NCBI RefSeq assembly: GCF_963422355.1
Contig: NC_085087.1
Location: 2,381,521 to 2,445,520 of the forward strand
Origin: Corticium candelabrum
Lineage: Eukaryota > Porifera > Homoscleromorpha > Homosclerophorida > Plakinidae
Direction of reading: 5' to 3'
Length of the DNA: 64,000 nucleotides
Position 1 is the first letter of the stretch. Each line of letters starts with the position of its first letter. This document shows, piece after piece, positions 53,015-64,000 of this stretch. Under the pieces are notes generated by a model. That model ran no database searches, was not told the origin of the DNA, and saw only the letters and a list, made by a program, of their open reading frames with translations. Both the position numbers and the translations under genes were made by a program.

Positions 53015-55484
53015 CAGTGGCGTAGCCAGCGCTTCAAAAAAGGGGTTTCCTACCAGTTCGAGGCATAATTCTCAATATTAATTTATTCTTGAACTGGATC
53101 TGACAGTATATCTAAAATCTGCATGGCAAAAATGCTAATTACTTCATCTAAGTCAATTTTCATACATAATATACATGCATCATGGCCAGCCACTCAGTCT
53201 GTCCTGTTTCATAGTGGAGAATAGATAAGTCTTCAAACGGCGGAGTACACTTATATTTCTCTCACACTCACAACTTGTCACTGGCAAAGTGCAAAGTAGT
53301 CGAAGCATGCATGGATGTTCGGATAGAGGGAAGCATTGGTCTTCACCAGAGGTTTAGACAGTGATTTGGCCGTAATTGGTCGCTTACTGATGCCCACTTG
53401 GTACGGTAGAGTACTACCTGCTCTTCACAAGTAGATGTGCTTGGTAGGTCATCTTTGTAGAGGTCGAATGCCTCTAGGGCATAGACTGTTGAACTTGATG
53501 GTGATGCAATCAGCATAGATGGAATAGTCCCCATTCCAAGAACTGCCTGTTTTGGGTTTCACTGAATCGATCCTCCATATTAGGCCGTCTAGAAAAGGAA
53601 TGGTGATGGTAACTTTGTAATACTGTTGTGGGCAGTCTGTAATGTTGGGTCTGTTTGCTTGACGACCACATCATCTTGGTAGCTTAGGCTTTTCACCAAC
53701 CCTCCTTGCAATATCTAGAGCAAATTGGTAACGTTGGTTATGCCAATTATCGACTTTCCTTCGAACTTTGACAATGGTCAAAACTGTTCTGATTTCCCCA
53801 TAGGCCTTCACAATGTCTTGATTACGGCTCTGCAACGCTATTGTAAGTCCTTTTATGTACGCAAATCCTTTCTTCACTGCAGTCACTGCCGGAATAGACT
53901 CAAATTTTGTAATGGACGTCAAAAGCGTTTCAGCAGACCGAGTTGTTTCAGTATTCCAACTGCGAGTCTCATTAGAATAATTTCTTCTAGTGTTGCTACT
54001 GTATTATCGTAAAGCTCTGAAATTACTTCTAATGGTTCCACGCGCTATGTAGGACTCTAGCTTTGCTAGTCGTTTGGTGGAGTTATCAAAGAAATCTTAC
54101 AGCTCTCTCATAGTTCCCATCATGTTTTAACTGACTTGACATTGCAAGCCGCAACAGCACACGAATTGAGTATATGGGAAGCAAAGTGCACACAAGTGCC
54201 GTAGGATATTTAGCCTTTATCTTTGCGGCAGCTCCTTGAATACGTCCAGCCATATTGCCTGCTCCATCATAGCCCTGACCACGTATATTGTTCATATCCA
54301 GACCATAGCTCTCCACTGCCTTAGTGATCAAATTTTATATAGCAAGGCTTCTTGTGCCTTTATCACATTCAATAAAACCCATGAAATTTTTCTGATCGTA
54401 TCACACTGGCCAACAAAACGAAGAACTAATGGCAGCTGCTCTTTGGTCGCAGAGTCAGCAACCTCATCAGCTCAAACTGAAAAGAATTTGGCATCTAATA
54501 CATTTTTGACAATCTTCTGCCGTATCCAATCTCTAGTGCAGCATATTAATTTATTCTGAATTTGTGGGATGTGTACTTAGCGTTCTTGCAGGCTGTTTGA
54601 AGGTGCTTTTCAAGAACTCTGTCACCACTTTCAACAAGAAATTTTAGTAATGACAGGAAGTTCCCTGGATTGATCCAGCCTTCGTCTCCACATAAGACTG
54701 ACTTCCTGTGGCCCCTTATATTTCCACAGAAGATAATTGTTTTTAATATAGATTTCAATTTCTCACTATTTTCTTTGACTCTGAGAGCAGCTTGGAAACA
54801 ACCTGTAGATCTACGGCGGGTCCAGAACGTTTCAAACGACCTTCAAATGCAGCTGCATCTAACAATGCATTCTTGTGAAGCTGATGACTTGATGTTGTTG
54901 AAGTGTAAGCCTTACACGCGTAGTTAGTCATTGGAAGGTCAACAAGTTGCCCAGGCGCCTTCTAGTTTTTCTTCTAAATAGCACACATGCTGTACAGAAG
55001 CAACCCTCATGCATCTTAGAAAAAGATAGCCATGGATAATCTGTAAACCAAGACAGTTGAAACGACCGCTTTTTCCCGTACTCTTGCTTGTGTCCCAGGC
55101 ATTCAGCAATATCCAAAGCTTGTCCTCATCACACACACATCTTCAAAAGTTTATCGTTGTTATATTGCCTTAGGTCATCTTTTGCCGGAGGACTTTCGAA
55201 CTCGTTACTGGCAATCTCCTCAGATGCCGGAACGTGACAAGAACATCCGGAAGTCATTTCCCCACGCTTTAGCCTTGAAATCTTGGGTTCAGGAGCCTCA
55301 CAGTTAGTGTCCTGCGAGTTATCAATTCATCTTTCGGTTCTATTGATTGTTTTAGACCGTGACCACTAACTTCACATCCGAACAGGCGCTTTAGCGACGT
55401 TTGCCTCTTAGACATTTTGCAGACACGTGTATAGCGAAACACGTGATAGCCTCGGTGTGCGGTGAGCATCATGCAGAGCGGCAA
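53015..55484 (-). mobile_element. hAT transposon (ZMYM1-like, TTF zinc finger), decayed
   Basis: Sense-order blocks on the minus strand: start MSKRQTSLKRLFG (Met at 55415), TTF zinc-finger region FQLSWFTDYPWLSFSKM and GCFCTACVLFRRK (about 54990-55080), central RGQGYDGAGNMAGRIQG (54086-54331), GFAYIKGLTIALQSRNQDIV (53671-53922), ALEAFDLYKDDLPS (53343-53534) and the hATC dimerisation block CECERNISVLRRLKTYLFST (about 53220-53290). The left end has the hAT-like terminus CAGTGGCGTAGCCAGCGC (from 53015). No matching right terminus was found, so the 5' end is probably lost beside the ISL2EU relic. Many frame changes. Confidence 0.75.
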
Positions 55485-55496
55485 GGTATTAACCTG

Positions 55497-56493
55497 CTAA
55501 CGAAATAACGACCCAGAAGTACATATGTACACATCCGTGTTCGAGATAAAAGATTTGTAGGCCTTTCAACAAACATTTCAAAACAGTCGATAATAACTCC
55601 CACTTTTCTCCAAACGAGGACAGGAAACATTTCGGCATAGTCTTTCTCAGAATGTCTCTATCAGGCCACAAAATTAGTGGCTGTAACTCAGCATCTAAGA
55701 TTGTCAGCCAACGTGACAGTATTCTGGAAATGGTTGAACGACAGACATCAAACCGGTAACACAGGTCTTCATTAGATAAGTTCAATCTTAGTTTGATCAA
55801 TACGACCATAAACTCTTGGAATCTTGACAGTTTAGTGCGCATGTCTTGTGGTGTAACATAATCAAACACTGCTTTCAAAACTTTTGAAATTTGGGAGACC
55901 AGTGTAATGCTGAATGAACCCATCAGTTGACGACTGCATTGAATCTTCTGTGAAGGAGAAAGCCGCTGAATGGTGTGTTTGAGACTGCTTATTGTCGAGT
56001 AAGCTACCGCCAACTCTTTTCGTAAGCCATCAATATGATCTGTAGGAAAATCATCTGCCTGCTCATTTTCCTCCTCATCGTATATTTCTGGTTCTAAATT
56101 CACACGACATGGCATCTGATCTGATGTCTTCTCCTGTCTTGCCAACCTCCTCTGGTACCTTTCAACACTCTTGGTTTTTTGACTTTCTTTGAATGACCCA
56201 ATAATTGTGAGGGTAACCAATAATTGTGAGGGTAACCCGTCGGGGTTTGTGTCATCAAATAGGTCTGCTGGATTGCCTGTGACAAAGTGGCGGGAACAAA
56301 TTCTTTCATTTTCAAGCTTGATGTTTGTCAAGTCCTGCCTAGAAACAGCTGCAAGAAATCCCTCTCTTTGAGCTTTACTTAGTTGGAATTCCCGTTCACT
56401 TCTCGTGGTTCGAATCACTGGTATACGGTAAAACGAGACGTCTTTGTCTCTCCCAGATCTATTTGAGCAGCCAACAACTATGCATAGGACCAT
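55497..56493 (-). pseudogene. THAP-domain ISL2EU-type transposase, truncated
   Basis: From MVLCIVVGCSNRSG (Met at 56493) a C2CH THAP finger is visible (VVGC, SFYRIP, ICSRHF). A linker with a coiled coil leads to the helix-turn-helix block FMVVLIKLRLNLSNEDLCYR with VCRSTISRILSRWL, then WPDRDILRKTMPKCFLSSFG. The first catalytic block is in another frame (IIDCFEMFVERPTN, about 55570), so a frameshift lies near 55605. Sequence ends near 55497, before the remaining DDE residues, at the hAT remnant. A 19-bp tandem duplication (56198-56236) lies inside the frame and shifts it. Confidence 0.75.
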
Positions 56494-56520
56494 TTTCCTA
56501 AGACACCTGAAGAGACACAA

Positions 56521-57110
56521 TGATATCCATTAATTAAGTTAGTTTATAAGCTTTCTGTACACTCTGAGAATTATAGATAGTCTAGTTTGTACAGTCTCTA
56601 GCTGACTATTCTTGTATTTACATGTCTTTTTTAAGTCTAAGATGTTTGGTACTACACGTATTTGATAATAATAGCTACACATGTAATAATGATTAGAGAC
56701 ATAATAATATAAATAGAATAGCTATAGATCAGTCATCAAATAACGCAAACAAAAGCTCCGCTCTGTAAACTTTCCAGTGTATACGGAAAAGCAAACCATC
56801 TAACAAGCACGTAAGGGAGTCAGCTACGTACTTCCAAAGCGTCATTGTGCATTGATATATTACGCTAATTCTAGCGGTGTAGCTAGACGTGAAGCTAGTC
56901 ACTAGATGCAGAAGTTAAGCATAGCGCTAGGTAGCGTGAAACTTCGTCCTCACAACGTCATCTTGGTAATAAACTTGATAGGTAGGCTGAGGTAGCGTGT
57001 TTTGTATTTGGCACCTATGCCGAATACAGCTGAATGTGATTAGAATGATATGGATTTTCATCTGATAGTATAAAATAAATGTGAAATTGTTGACAGTACT
57101 TTAATTGGTT
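56521..57110. other. Spacer without recognised features
   Basis: AT-rich; no coding or structured element seen. Confidence 0.4.
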
Positions 57111-57120
57111 GTGTTGGTTA

Positions 57121-57141
57121 CACAGACACACATACACACAC

Positions 57142-57187
<46 letters not shown>

Positions 57188-57202
57188 GCGCGCACACACA
57201 CC
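57121..57202. repeat. (CA)n(CG)n tract with Z-DNA-forming potential
   Basis: CA repeat, then about 20 bp of pure CG, then CA again: an uninterrupted alternating purine-pyrimidine run. Confidence 0.9.
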
Positions 57203-57324
57203 ACTACCACCACCACACTCATCATATATACGTCTTCTCTTGACTGTACAGCATGCAGCTTCTCTCGTAGGTTCTAATTTAAATGGGCTTTGAAGAGATT
57301 AATTTCTGTTGCTACTTAATCGTT

Positions 57325-57800
57325 TCACTTCGACGGGCTGTTCTCATGCATGGCTTTCTCTAAAGGAAGGTCTTCATCTAGTTGTGGCTTCTCCGTAAGC
57401 TTGGTGTCTTGAAGAATCACGACTATTCTTTCCCGTATCAGGTCTTTTCGTACTGCACCTAATTCGTAATATTCAGATAAGTGATGTGATAAAGTCGTCA
57501 CTGTCTCACCTTCATGTTGCAACCGCTGGTGAAATCGCGCTCTTCATAAATTATGTCTCTTTTTTAGAAAATGGTCTTCCTGTTTTCGGAGTACTACCAA
57601 AAAGACTTCTTCTCCTCTGCAGTCAATGTAACAGTTCCAAGAATATATATTTTTGGTTTGTCTCCTATCTCGTAGATGAGGGTAGAGATTTGGGTCTCTT
57701 CTTCTTTCTTATCGAAAGCTGTAGTCTCGCGGTTATCTACAACCGCTTCTTCCAGCGCGGCCATTCTTGCATGTGACTGGAAGAAGTCAAAGGATTTCAC
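57325..57800 (-). pseudogene. LTR-retrotransposon gag fragment
   Basis: The minus strand encodes EETQISTLIYEIGDKPKIYI, then after a frame change FHQRLQHEGETVTTLSHHLS and EYYELGAVRKDLIRERIVVI. This is the Gypsy gag pattern (acidic start, F.QR.Q..GET, ..L..YCEFG...IRDR...G). No zinc knuckle, protease or pol is attached. Confidence 0.6.
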
Positions 57801-57816
57801 GCGGTTGGAAAGTTGC

Positions 57817-57895
57817 TGTTAATTGCCATGTTCCAGCCCTCCTGTCAATTGCCATGTTCCAGCCCTCCTGTCGTCATGTTCTAGCATCCCGTCAC
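57817..57895. repeat. Short tandem repeat, about 27-bp unit
   Basis: AATTGCCATGTTCCAGCCCT followed by CCTGTC is present twice, with a third diverged partial unit (GTCATGTTCTAGCATCCCGT). Confidence 0.7.
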
Positions 57896-57986
57896 CATGT
57901 ATCGTTAGAGCTTTGTCGATGAGGGATTGTGAATACGAACACAAACATACTTACAGACTATATGGGAACATTTATACCAACTAGCT

Positions 57987-58665
57987 ATGCTAAAGCGTAT
58001 GTTCTTGTTACACTTACCACTAACCGATGAAAGGAGAATTTGTGTGCAATGTGGTCAGTCGACTTCATTTGCCCAGGTTGCAGTAGATAAGTTATTTGAA
58101 CAGACAATGAATCGGGATATCAAGACTAAATGTGGCATTGTTCGAATAAGCTTGTGCCCTGTTGCAGGTCAGAGATGGATTGTGAGGGCTCGTGGGAGAG
58201 CATCTATTGCTGGAGCGTGTAAGAATTTAGAATTAGCTTTTCCTTGTGCTCTATATGGAAGCCAGCATATGTCTGTAAGCAAAGTGCGTTAAAACTTGTT
58301 TTGTGCTCGATCCGCACTGTGCTAACATCTTCCTCCAACCAAGGATGCTCTTACGGATTATGTAGCTAGGCTATGCTTGTAAGCAGCAGTTTGGAGACGC
58401 GCCTTATTCTGCAGCCCTGGCATGTCCAAGTCCACATTCACATGGCTGGATTTTGAAGGAGGGTGAGAGTTATGTGGATTAGATGTCGCAGTTGCCATCA
58501 CCAAGGGAACTATTAGAGTTTATTTCTTGTGCTTGTAAGTCTGTTGGCAGCTGCACAACTGCCAGATGCTCTTGCTTCAGAAATGGACTACCTTGTGCTG
58601 ATTCCTTTGCTTGCCCTAACTATGCTAATCCCGTAACCTCTTCAGCGCAAGAAGATGATCATCAT
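57987..58665 (+). pseudogene. Cys-rich (CXC-like) protein of unknown function, broken
   Basis: The first frame (57987-58292) has AVDKLFEQTMNRDIKTKCGI and RWIVRARGRASIAGACKNLE. After a gap, HSHGWILKEGESYVD is followed by a TAG and then MSQLPSPRELLEFISCACKS with GSCTTARCSCFRNGLPCADS and CPNYANP. From memory, a group of uncharacterised proteins in cnidarians and other invertebrates carries this combination: a VD.. EQT.N...K block upstream and HGW..... VDWMSG.PAP..VL...SC.C ending in a tesmin/TSO1-like Cys cluster. If so the TAG replaces a conserved Trp. Introns could explain the gap but not the stop. Confidence 0.45.
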
Positions 58666-58703
58666 TGTTCATATCGAAAAACATCTTTACTGTTGGTTAA
58701 TTT

Positions 58704-58707
<4 letters not shown>

Positions 58708-58757
<50 letters not shown>

Positions 58758-58796
58758 CGTGCGTACGTGCGTGCGTGTGTGTGTGTGTGTGTGTGT
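58708..58796. repeat. (GT)n microsatellite
   Basis: GT repeat with a GTGCGTGCGTGCGTACGTGC interruption; it directly follows the CXC relic. Confidence 0.95.
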
Positions 58797-58812
58797 TTAT
58801 GTTTGCGTGTGA

Positions 58813-59470
58813 CCTGTTCTTGTATTGCTGGTTCAAGTTTGAATTTTTGAATTAGAATGTAAATGTAGAAAAGGATGGTCCCTGTGTGTTATTTAGTGTA
58901 TATTGTTATTTGTGACTTTCCCTAGATAACATTTTGTGTTGTCGAGATCTGTAGTAGCCGTCATGGTGATAGTAACTAGATATAAGCATATTCTGTACCT
59001 GTTCCCAGCATTAAAATATTGAAAAACATGAAGGTGTTTTGAGCAAATGCTTGTAATTCGCCAGTGTTCGTTTGAGACAATAGCTGGATGATGTTTCATT
59101 TGCCTACAGATGTATGGTGTCTAGAATGGGTCTGCCGCGAGTCATTTATGTATGTCAACACGACAGGTATTGCTACAGTCACCAACTAAAGTCACCCAGG
59201 GGTTGTTGTTGTGGAGGAAGGTGCGTATTGCTATGGTAACCGTTGCGCTTACACTGAGTTCAGTAAGCCGCTCGTGCAGTCCTCCACATTTGGTCGAAGG
59301 CAATTAACATACGTCAATGGTGATCTAGAGGTGTGAACTGCAACGTACCAGCCTCAGATTGTTGGAAGAAGTAACGCAACTTGCAAATTCAGACTTGTCC
59401 CGGTATGGCACGCCGCTTGTTGCAAAATTCACGCTCATCATAGATGCGAAAGAGCAATCTTAGCTGTGGT
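58813..59470. other. Spacer without recognised features
   Basis: No coding signal on either strand. Confidence 0.4.
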
Positions 59471-59485
59471 TGAATCGCATATAGA

Positions 59486-59770
59486 TTCACAACATGAGTG
59501 CATATATCCAAAACAGAATCACATATATTCACAACAGAATCGCATATATTATTCACAACTTAATCACATATATTCACAACAGAATCGCATATATTCAAAA
59601 CCAAATCACATACCATATGTATATTCACAACAGATCGCATATATTCACAACCAAATCGCATATATTCAAAACCAAATCACATACCATATGTATATTCACA
59701 ACAGAGCGCATATATTCACAACCAAATCGCATACATTCACAACAGAATCGCATATATTCATCCCATATAT
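59486..59770. repeat. Minisatellite of ATATATTCACAAC(A/C)-type units
   Basis: About 14 units of 17-21 bp (ATATATTCACAACAGAATCGC and variants). A longer block containing CAAAACCAAATCACATACCA occurs twice about 69 bp apart, so some units were amplified together. Frames through it are repeat artefacts. Confidence 0.85.
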
Positions 59771-61289
59771 TTTGCCGAAATTGAACATATTCACGCAACA
59801 ATCGAATATTGCAACGCTTGGCCTGCCCGTACACTAATATCATATAGAAAGACAGCCATATTGCAATTGACCATTCTTCGGGCAACATCAAGTATATTTA
59901 GTTCAAATGCACGATCTTCTTTGCATTCTTATTTTTTGCTGCCTTCGGAGAAATCTTGTAGGCCATTGAAGCAGGGTCATCAGGTCCAGACAGATCGTAG
60001 AATTGAACCGTGCATCGGACGTTTGCAAGATAGCCATTGCGAGACACCTGCAAGAAACAGTCACAAGATCACAATTGCGCATCCAGGAATTAAGGATAGA
60101 GGACAAAAATCGATGAGTGGCTGTGGATAATTAAGCTAAATTGCAAACAAACCTACAATGGTTTTAATGTTGCAAATGCTGAATGTTTTATCTCTCTTTC
60201 TCCCTATTCTAAATAATCTTGACGAGACTCTATCTTCGTGACTTCTATACTTTTACTAGTTTGTGGAAAATTGCATGCTGTGCATTGGTTTACTGCTTAC
60301 TTATACTGTGTGCTTGACTGCTTTATTACTTGATTAATTGATCAAGGGGGCAAAGACATTACCTTAGAGTTATATTGGAGTCATATTTGTAAAAACCTAC
60401 CAAAATGCAAGGAAATATCATACTGATCGACCTTAAACTTTTAATTGGTGTAGATGCTAGTCAGACGATTACTGCAATGATGAATGGACAAATGTCATTT
60501 TTCTGTAACCACCAGGTTTCCTTGGCAATGAGAACGAAGAATTGAAAACTAAACATTATCATTTTAGAATTTGGTGTAAAATGGCAAACTTTGGAATTCC
60601 AGATTTGGTGCGGTTTTTAACAATAGAAAATTGGCATGCTTCAAGTTCAAAGATCAAAATTCGAAAAATACCATTACAGCCCTAATAGCTATAGCAATGC
60701 GTTACTATCAGTATAAATGTTCAAATTTAATCAGTAATTACTATAATTGATCAATTGAGTTGCAACTAAAAGTGCATGGTACTCTATCAAATGGACCACA
60801 AGGACGTAGGGTGGCTTGGGCTAGACCAGGCTATAGCCCATCATTTGTAGGCGTGGTCATAAAAACTGTAAATACGTGTGAGGACCAAAGATGTTGATAG
60901 TATATACACTACCCTGTGTTTCCAGTCTGGATCTGGCACTGATTCTACCACATCAGTCAATTACAAGCTAATAAAAGCGGGCGTGTCCATAAAACAGGGC
61001 GTGTCCCGTAGCATAGTGAAGCTCTCTCATTTCTAGAGGTCATGCTACACCCCTCAAATGATGTTAAGTAGTGATTGGCCCCTTGCTCCAAAATCCTTTC
61101 CACGCCTGATAGTGAAAGGAAATGTCTGCATGCATTATCACAGGGATAAGCCATTCATTACCACTTCTCCTGGTAAACGGACGCAACTGCATGGCAGCCC
61201 CAGCTCTGAAAGACTTGGTGTAACAGTCACAGTAAACTAGAAATGACATACATCTACACAATTAAATTGACAACAAAAAAGTCTAAAAT
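59771..61289. other. Region without supported genes
   Basis: A plus-strand stretch near 60000-60110 (RIELNRASDVCKIAIARHLQ in one frame) looks protein-like but is flanked by stops. On the minus strand 61140-61240 FTVTVTPSLSELGLPCSCVR is open and could be an alternative last exon of the neighbouring gene. Neither is supported. Confidence 0.3.
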
Positions 61290-63954
61290 TTAATACAGAA
61301 CCTCTTGTGTGGAATTTATCCATGTTATGGCGACTCCAGCTTTTCCTTCAAGAATTTTGTAAGTTGAGTTAGTTTGACCTGTAAGACAGGAGATCTGCAT
61401 GTTAAGCATGCTGTCATGAATATCTTCAAAGTTAACTGCCATCAAACAAGAACACTGGAAAACTAAATCCAAGGTATTTGTCACGCCAAAAAGCAAATAG
61501 CATAACCTATGTATAACAAATTACAAAATGAAAAGTGCACTGCACGTGTAGCAATTGGATGTATTTTTCTTACTGATACATCACTTGGTGTGACTGTGTA
61601 CTCGCTACTCAAGGTGCTGTACATCAAGCCGGTGTTCAGCAAATCCCAATCTATTGTAAATGACAGCGAGCCCTGTTGCCAAGAAATGAACTGAAACAAA
61701 GCAACTTGTGTTAACTATAATTGGAAACAATCCTACACTACACTGTTGCACTGTTGTGCTTTGCTCTTCTATGCAGCCTAGAATAAAGGCCGTTTTCAAT
61801 AAACACCATCTTTCTCCAATAAACACCATCTTTCTCCAAGTCTTTCTTGCCCCTTCTTATACACAGAAGTATAGTTGCTGCACTTAGTATACGCGCGCGT
61901 TATCATAGTCTACATGTATATAGCGTAGCCAGACCTTAACCCCGCCCTCAACATTCCATCACCAAACTCTGCAAAGTTTTCATTCTCTGCCCGTTGGATA
62001 TATGCTCAAAAGTAGAACGTTCAAATAGCCATCTGAAAATTTGTTTAAATGTTAGGAAATGCTATTAAAGCCTTGTCTTTAATTGTTGTGCATATGCATA
62101 GTGCTATCCTGAAAGCAATAAACACAAAGTTGTCTATTAATTAAAGAGCCAGTGATAGCATGACTGAACGCAATAACCTTTGCAACATCATCCCAAAAGC
62201 AGCATATGAAAAGAGATCGACCGATATTCAGCAAAATTGTAATAACATTAAGACTTGAGATTAATTTTAATATAAGTTCAGTAGATTCAAGCCCTGCTGT
62301 ACACTTGCAGGTTTATATCACACTGTTGTTTACCATCATTGCGATGCTGCTAGTGCTTATAGCAAAAAGTGTATAACAGTAGTAGCTTGGTAGCTTTTTG
62401 GACTCAGGACAGATGGTCAGGCAAATTTGCCATTTGAATGAAAGAGGCTTTACTTGAGTTCAACATCTGGACAGTTTAGCAATTTTCTAATTTGAGTATC
62501 ATACGTAGCTGTATTTGTTTGTATATAGTTCAATGCTTTCCTGTTTGAAAGATTTCACACATTCTGGAGAAAGCTGTAGTTTGTTGCCATGCTAGAAAAT
62601 GCTAGCATTATTTGTTAATTAAAGAGGCCAGGAGCATTTGGCTTTATGAAGCTGGGAACATTCACTACAAAACTCACAAAAGGTGCTCCATAGTGTGTGA
62701 GCCTATCACACGTGATTGCTTTAGCCGATTGGCTAACTTTTTTCACTCGGTAGATTTACTATAGCTTATAACTCTTACATTGCTTCATGCTGGTCATCTA
62801 TTGTTCACTGACCATTGCATTACTTGGAAAAGTGTATTCCAATAAATTATTTATCACTTACGGATAATGAGTAGTTGACTTTCTGAGGACAACCAGCTTG
62901 ACCCATCATTTGCCATTTCTTTGCAGTTTCATTGTAGAATGTAGGAGAGGCAATTGCTAACCCTCCAGCATCAATAGAACTACCACTTGAAGGCATGACA
63001 AGAGGATCAATCCCAGACAGATGAATACGGGTCAAACCCTTACACAAACATTAAATAATTTACACGGTCAGCTACATTCAAGTTATTTTTCCTTACTAGA
63101 CTATCGTAGTGAGGGTCAGCAAGCGTTTCTATCTCAACATACATACCAGCAACATTGGCAAATATTTTGTGGAACTCTTTGATCTGCAGTTACACACAAC
63201 AATTAGCAATCAAAGTGTATGCATATTTACAAATTCTTGACAGATACAGCAGGGCACTGAAGCCAATGGACAGAGTTGCAATACAAAAAGAACGACAACA
63301 CACACGTAAAATAAAAAGATATGTCAATTTCATCCACTTTTTCCGAACAGACTAAGTTACAATTTCTTACTAATGTATACAGCTACCACCCAAATAGCAA
63401 GCTTTGGACTATAATTCCCATTGACTTCAATGAATAAGGCTGGGCTTGTGCGTAATCAATGTTTAGGTTGTACTCTTCAGGATTAATATTACATGCCCAG
63501 TTCTGTTTTCAAAATATATGAAATCCTTTCACAAAATAGAAATGAGTTCTAATGACTGACTGTAATTACATGTTCATGTTTCATCTTTTTAGTTTCATTG
63601 ATCCTCTCTTGCTGTTCTCTGAACGCCTCATGCCCACGTCTGTTTATCAACTTAATAGAGCATGATGCAGCTATACATCATGTGTGTAAATGCATACAGT
63701 ATACATGCAGCGGAACTATATAGATAAGAAGATATCTATGAAGTAATGGACATGTTTAAGATATCCAAGAACAATTAATAAAGAAGTGACATTTTATAAT
63801 ACTAAGATTGAAACAAATTAGACAGTACCTCAAAAATAAATCCTCCGACTTCTGCCGGAGTTGGGCCTTCTTTGACAGCATCACTGCAATACAGGTATGC
63901 TGTTGCAAGCATGCTGCTTGTTAACAAGTTGTAGGTTGAATGGTACGAGTATCT
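61290..63954 (-). CDS. Multi-exon gene, 3' part; probable extracellular glycoprotein, unidentified
   Basis: Exons in sense order with consistent GT-AG borders: 63829-63954 (RYSYHSTYNLLTSSMLATAY), 63570-63650 (LINRRGHEAFREQQERINET), 63387-63502 (NWACNINPEEYNLNIDYAQA), 63097-63183 (IKEFHKIFANVAGMYVEIET), 62862-63038 (GLTRIHLSGIDPLVMPSSGS), 61574-61690 (FISWQQGSLSFTIDWDLLNT) and 61290-61454 (CSCLMAVNFEDIHDSMLNMQ, stop TAA). All internal borders are phase 0 except 63387-63502, whose donor (GTAGCT) is phase 2 and does not match the next exon; an exon may be missing there. Five Asn-X-Ser/Thr sequons (INET, YNET, VNYS, TNST, INST) suggest a secreted or membrane ectodomain. No transmembrane segment is visible in these exons. 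Upstream exons l lie beyond the window. Family not recognised. Confidence 0.65.
61788..61838. repeat. 20-bp tandem duplication in an intron
   Basis: CAATAAACACCATCTTTCTC occurs twice in succession, in the 1171-nt intron of the glycoprotein gene. Confidence 0.85.
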
Positions 63955-64000
63955 CTAACAACAAAACATGTATATAGCAATGAATAGCAAATATATAAGA

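Noticed and set aside
56400..56420. GGTTCGAATC as a tRNA B box
   Set aside because: No A box or cloverleaf around it, and it lies within the THAP coding frame on the other strand.

Overview
The window is genomic DNA of an animal, most likely a marine or early-branching invertebrate such as a sponge or cnidarian. That placement is inference: coding sequence is split by short introns (57, 60, 65 and 68 nt where I could define them), (CA)n, (TA)n and (CTGT)n microsatellites are frequent, and the mobile elements are THAP-bearing ISL2EU, Harbinger, Tc1, mariner, piggyBac, hAT, Helitron, Gypsy and restriction-like-endonuclease non-LTR types. There is no operon organisation and I found no rRNA, tRNA or CRISPR array.

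Layout. 0.4-4.1 kb holds two probable host genes: the 3' end of a coiled-coil gene (minus strand) and a TKL-like pseudokinase gene (plus strand). 4.9-10.4 kb holds three or more decayed copies of one non-LTR family (A) whose 3' tails are the (ACAG)n/(CTGT)n microsatellites. 10.96-13.0 kb holds a 450-bp MITE and an intact Tc1-like transposon. 13.1-16.4 kb is a broken Gypsy element. 16.7-22.5 kb contains relics of a RecQ-like helicase, a piggyBac transposase with introns and an L1-like reverse transcriptase, plus a six-unit 157-bp satellite. 24.7-37.2 kb is a cluster of four different Harbinger lineages, one of them (34.3-37.2 kb) apparently complete. 37.6-41.9 kb is a complete-looking non-LTR element (D) with a 1331-codon ORF. 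42.1-52.1 kb has a mariner deletion derivative and three further non-LTR copies (B1, E, B2), with Helitron insertions. 53-56.5 kb is an hAT transposase abutting a truncated THAP/ISL2EU transposase. 57-58.7 kb has a gag relic and a broken Cys-rich (CXC) gene. 61.3-63.95 kb is the 3' part of a multi-exon, probably glycosylated, host protein gene.

The main theme is precise nested insertion. In three places the interrupted reading frame can be followed across the insertion: Harbinger H4 inside a reverse-transcriptase ORF with a TTA duplication, a 593-bp Helitron at an A|T site inside B1, and an hAT-type MITE inside the accessory gene of Harbinger H2. Several elements (Tc1, H4, D, and B2 apart from one 4-bp slippage) look young. 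I do not see a new cellular defence or metabolic system. The most notable novelties are the transposon families themselves and the unidentified host proteins. Family names come from motif recognition without any database search.
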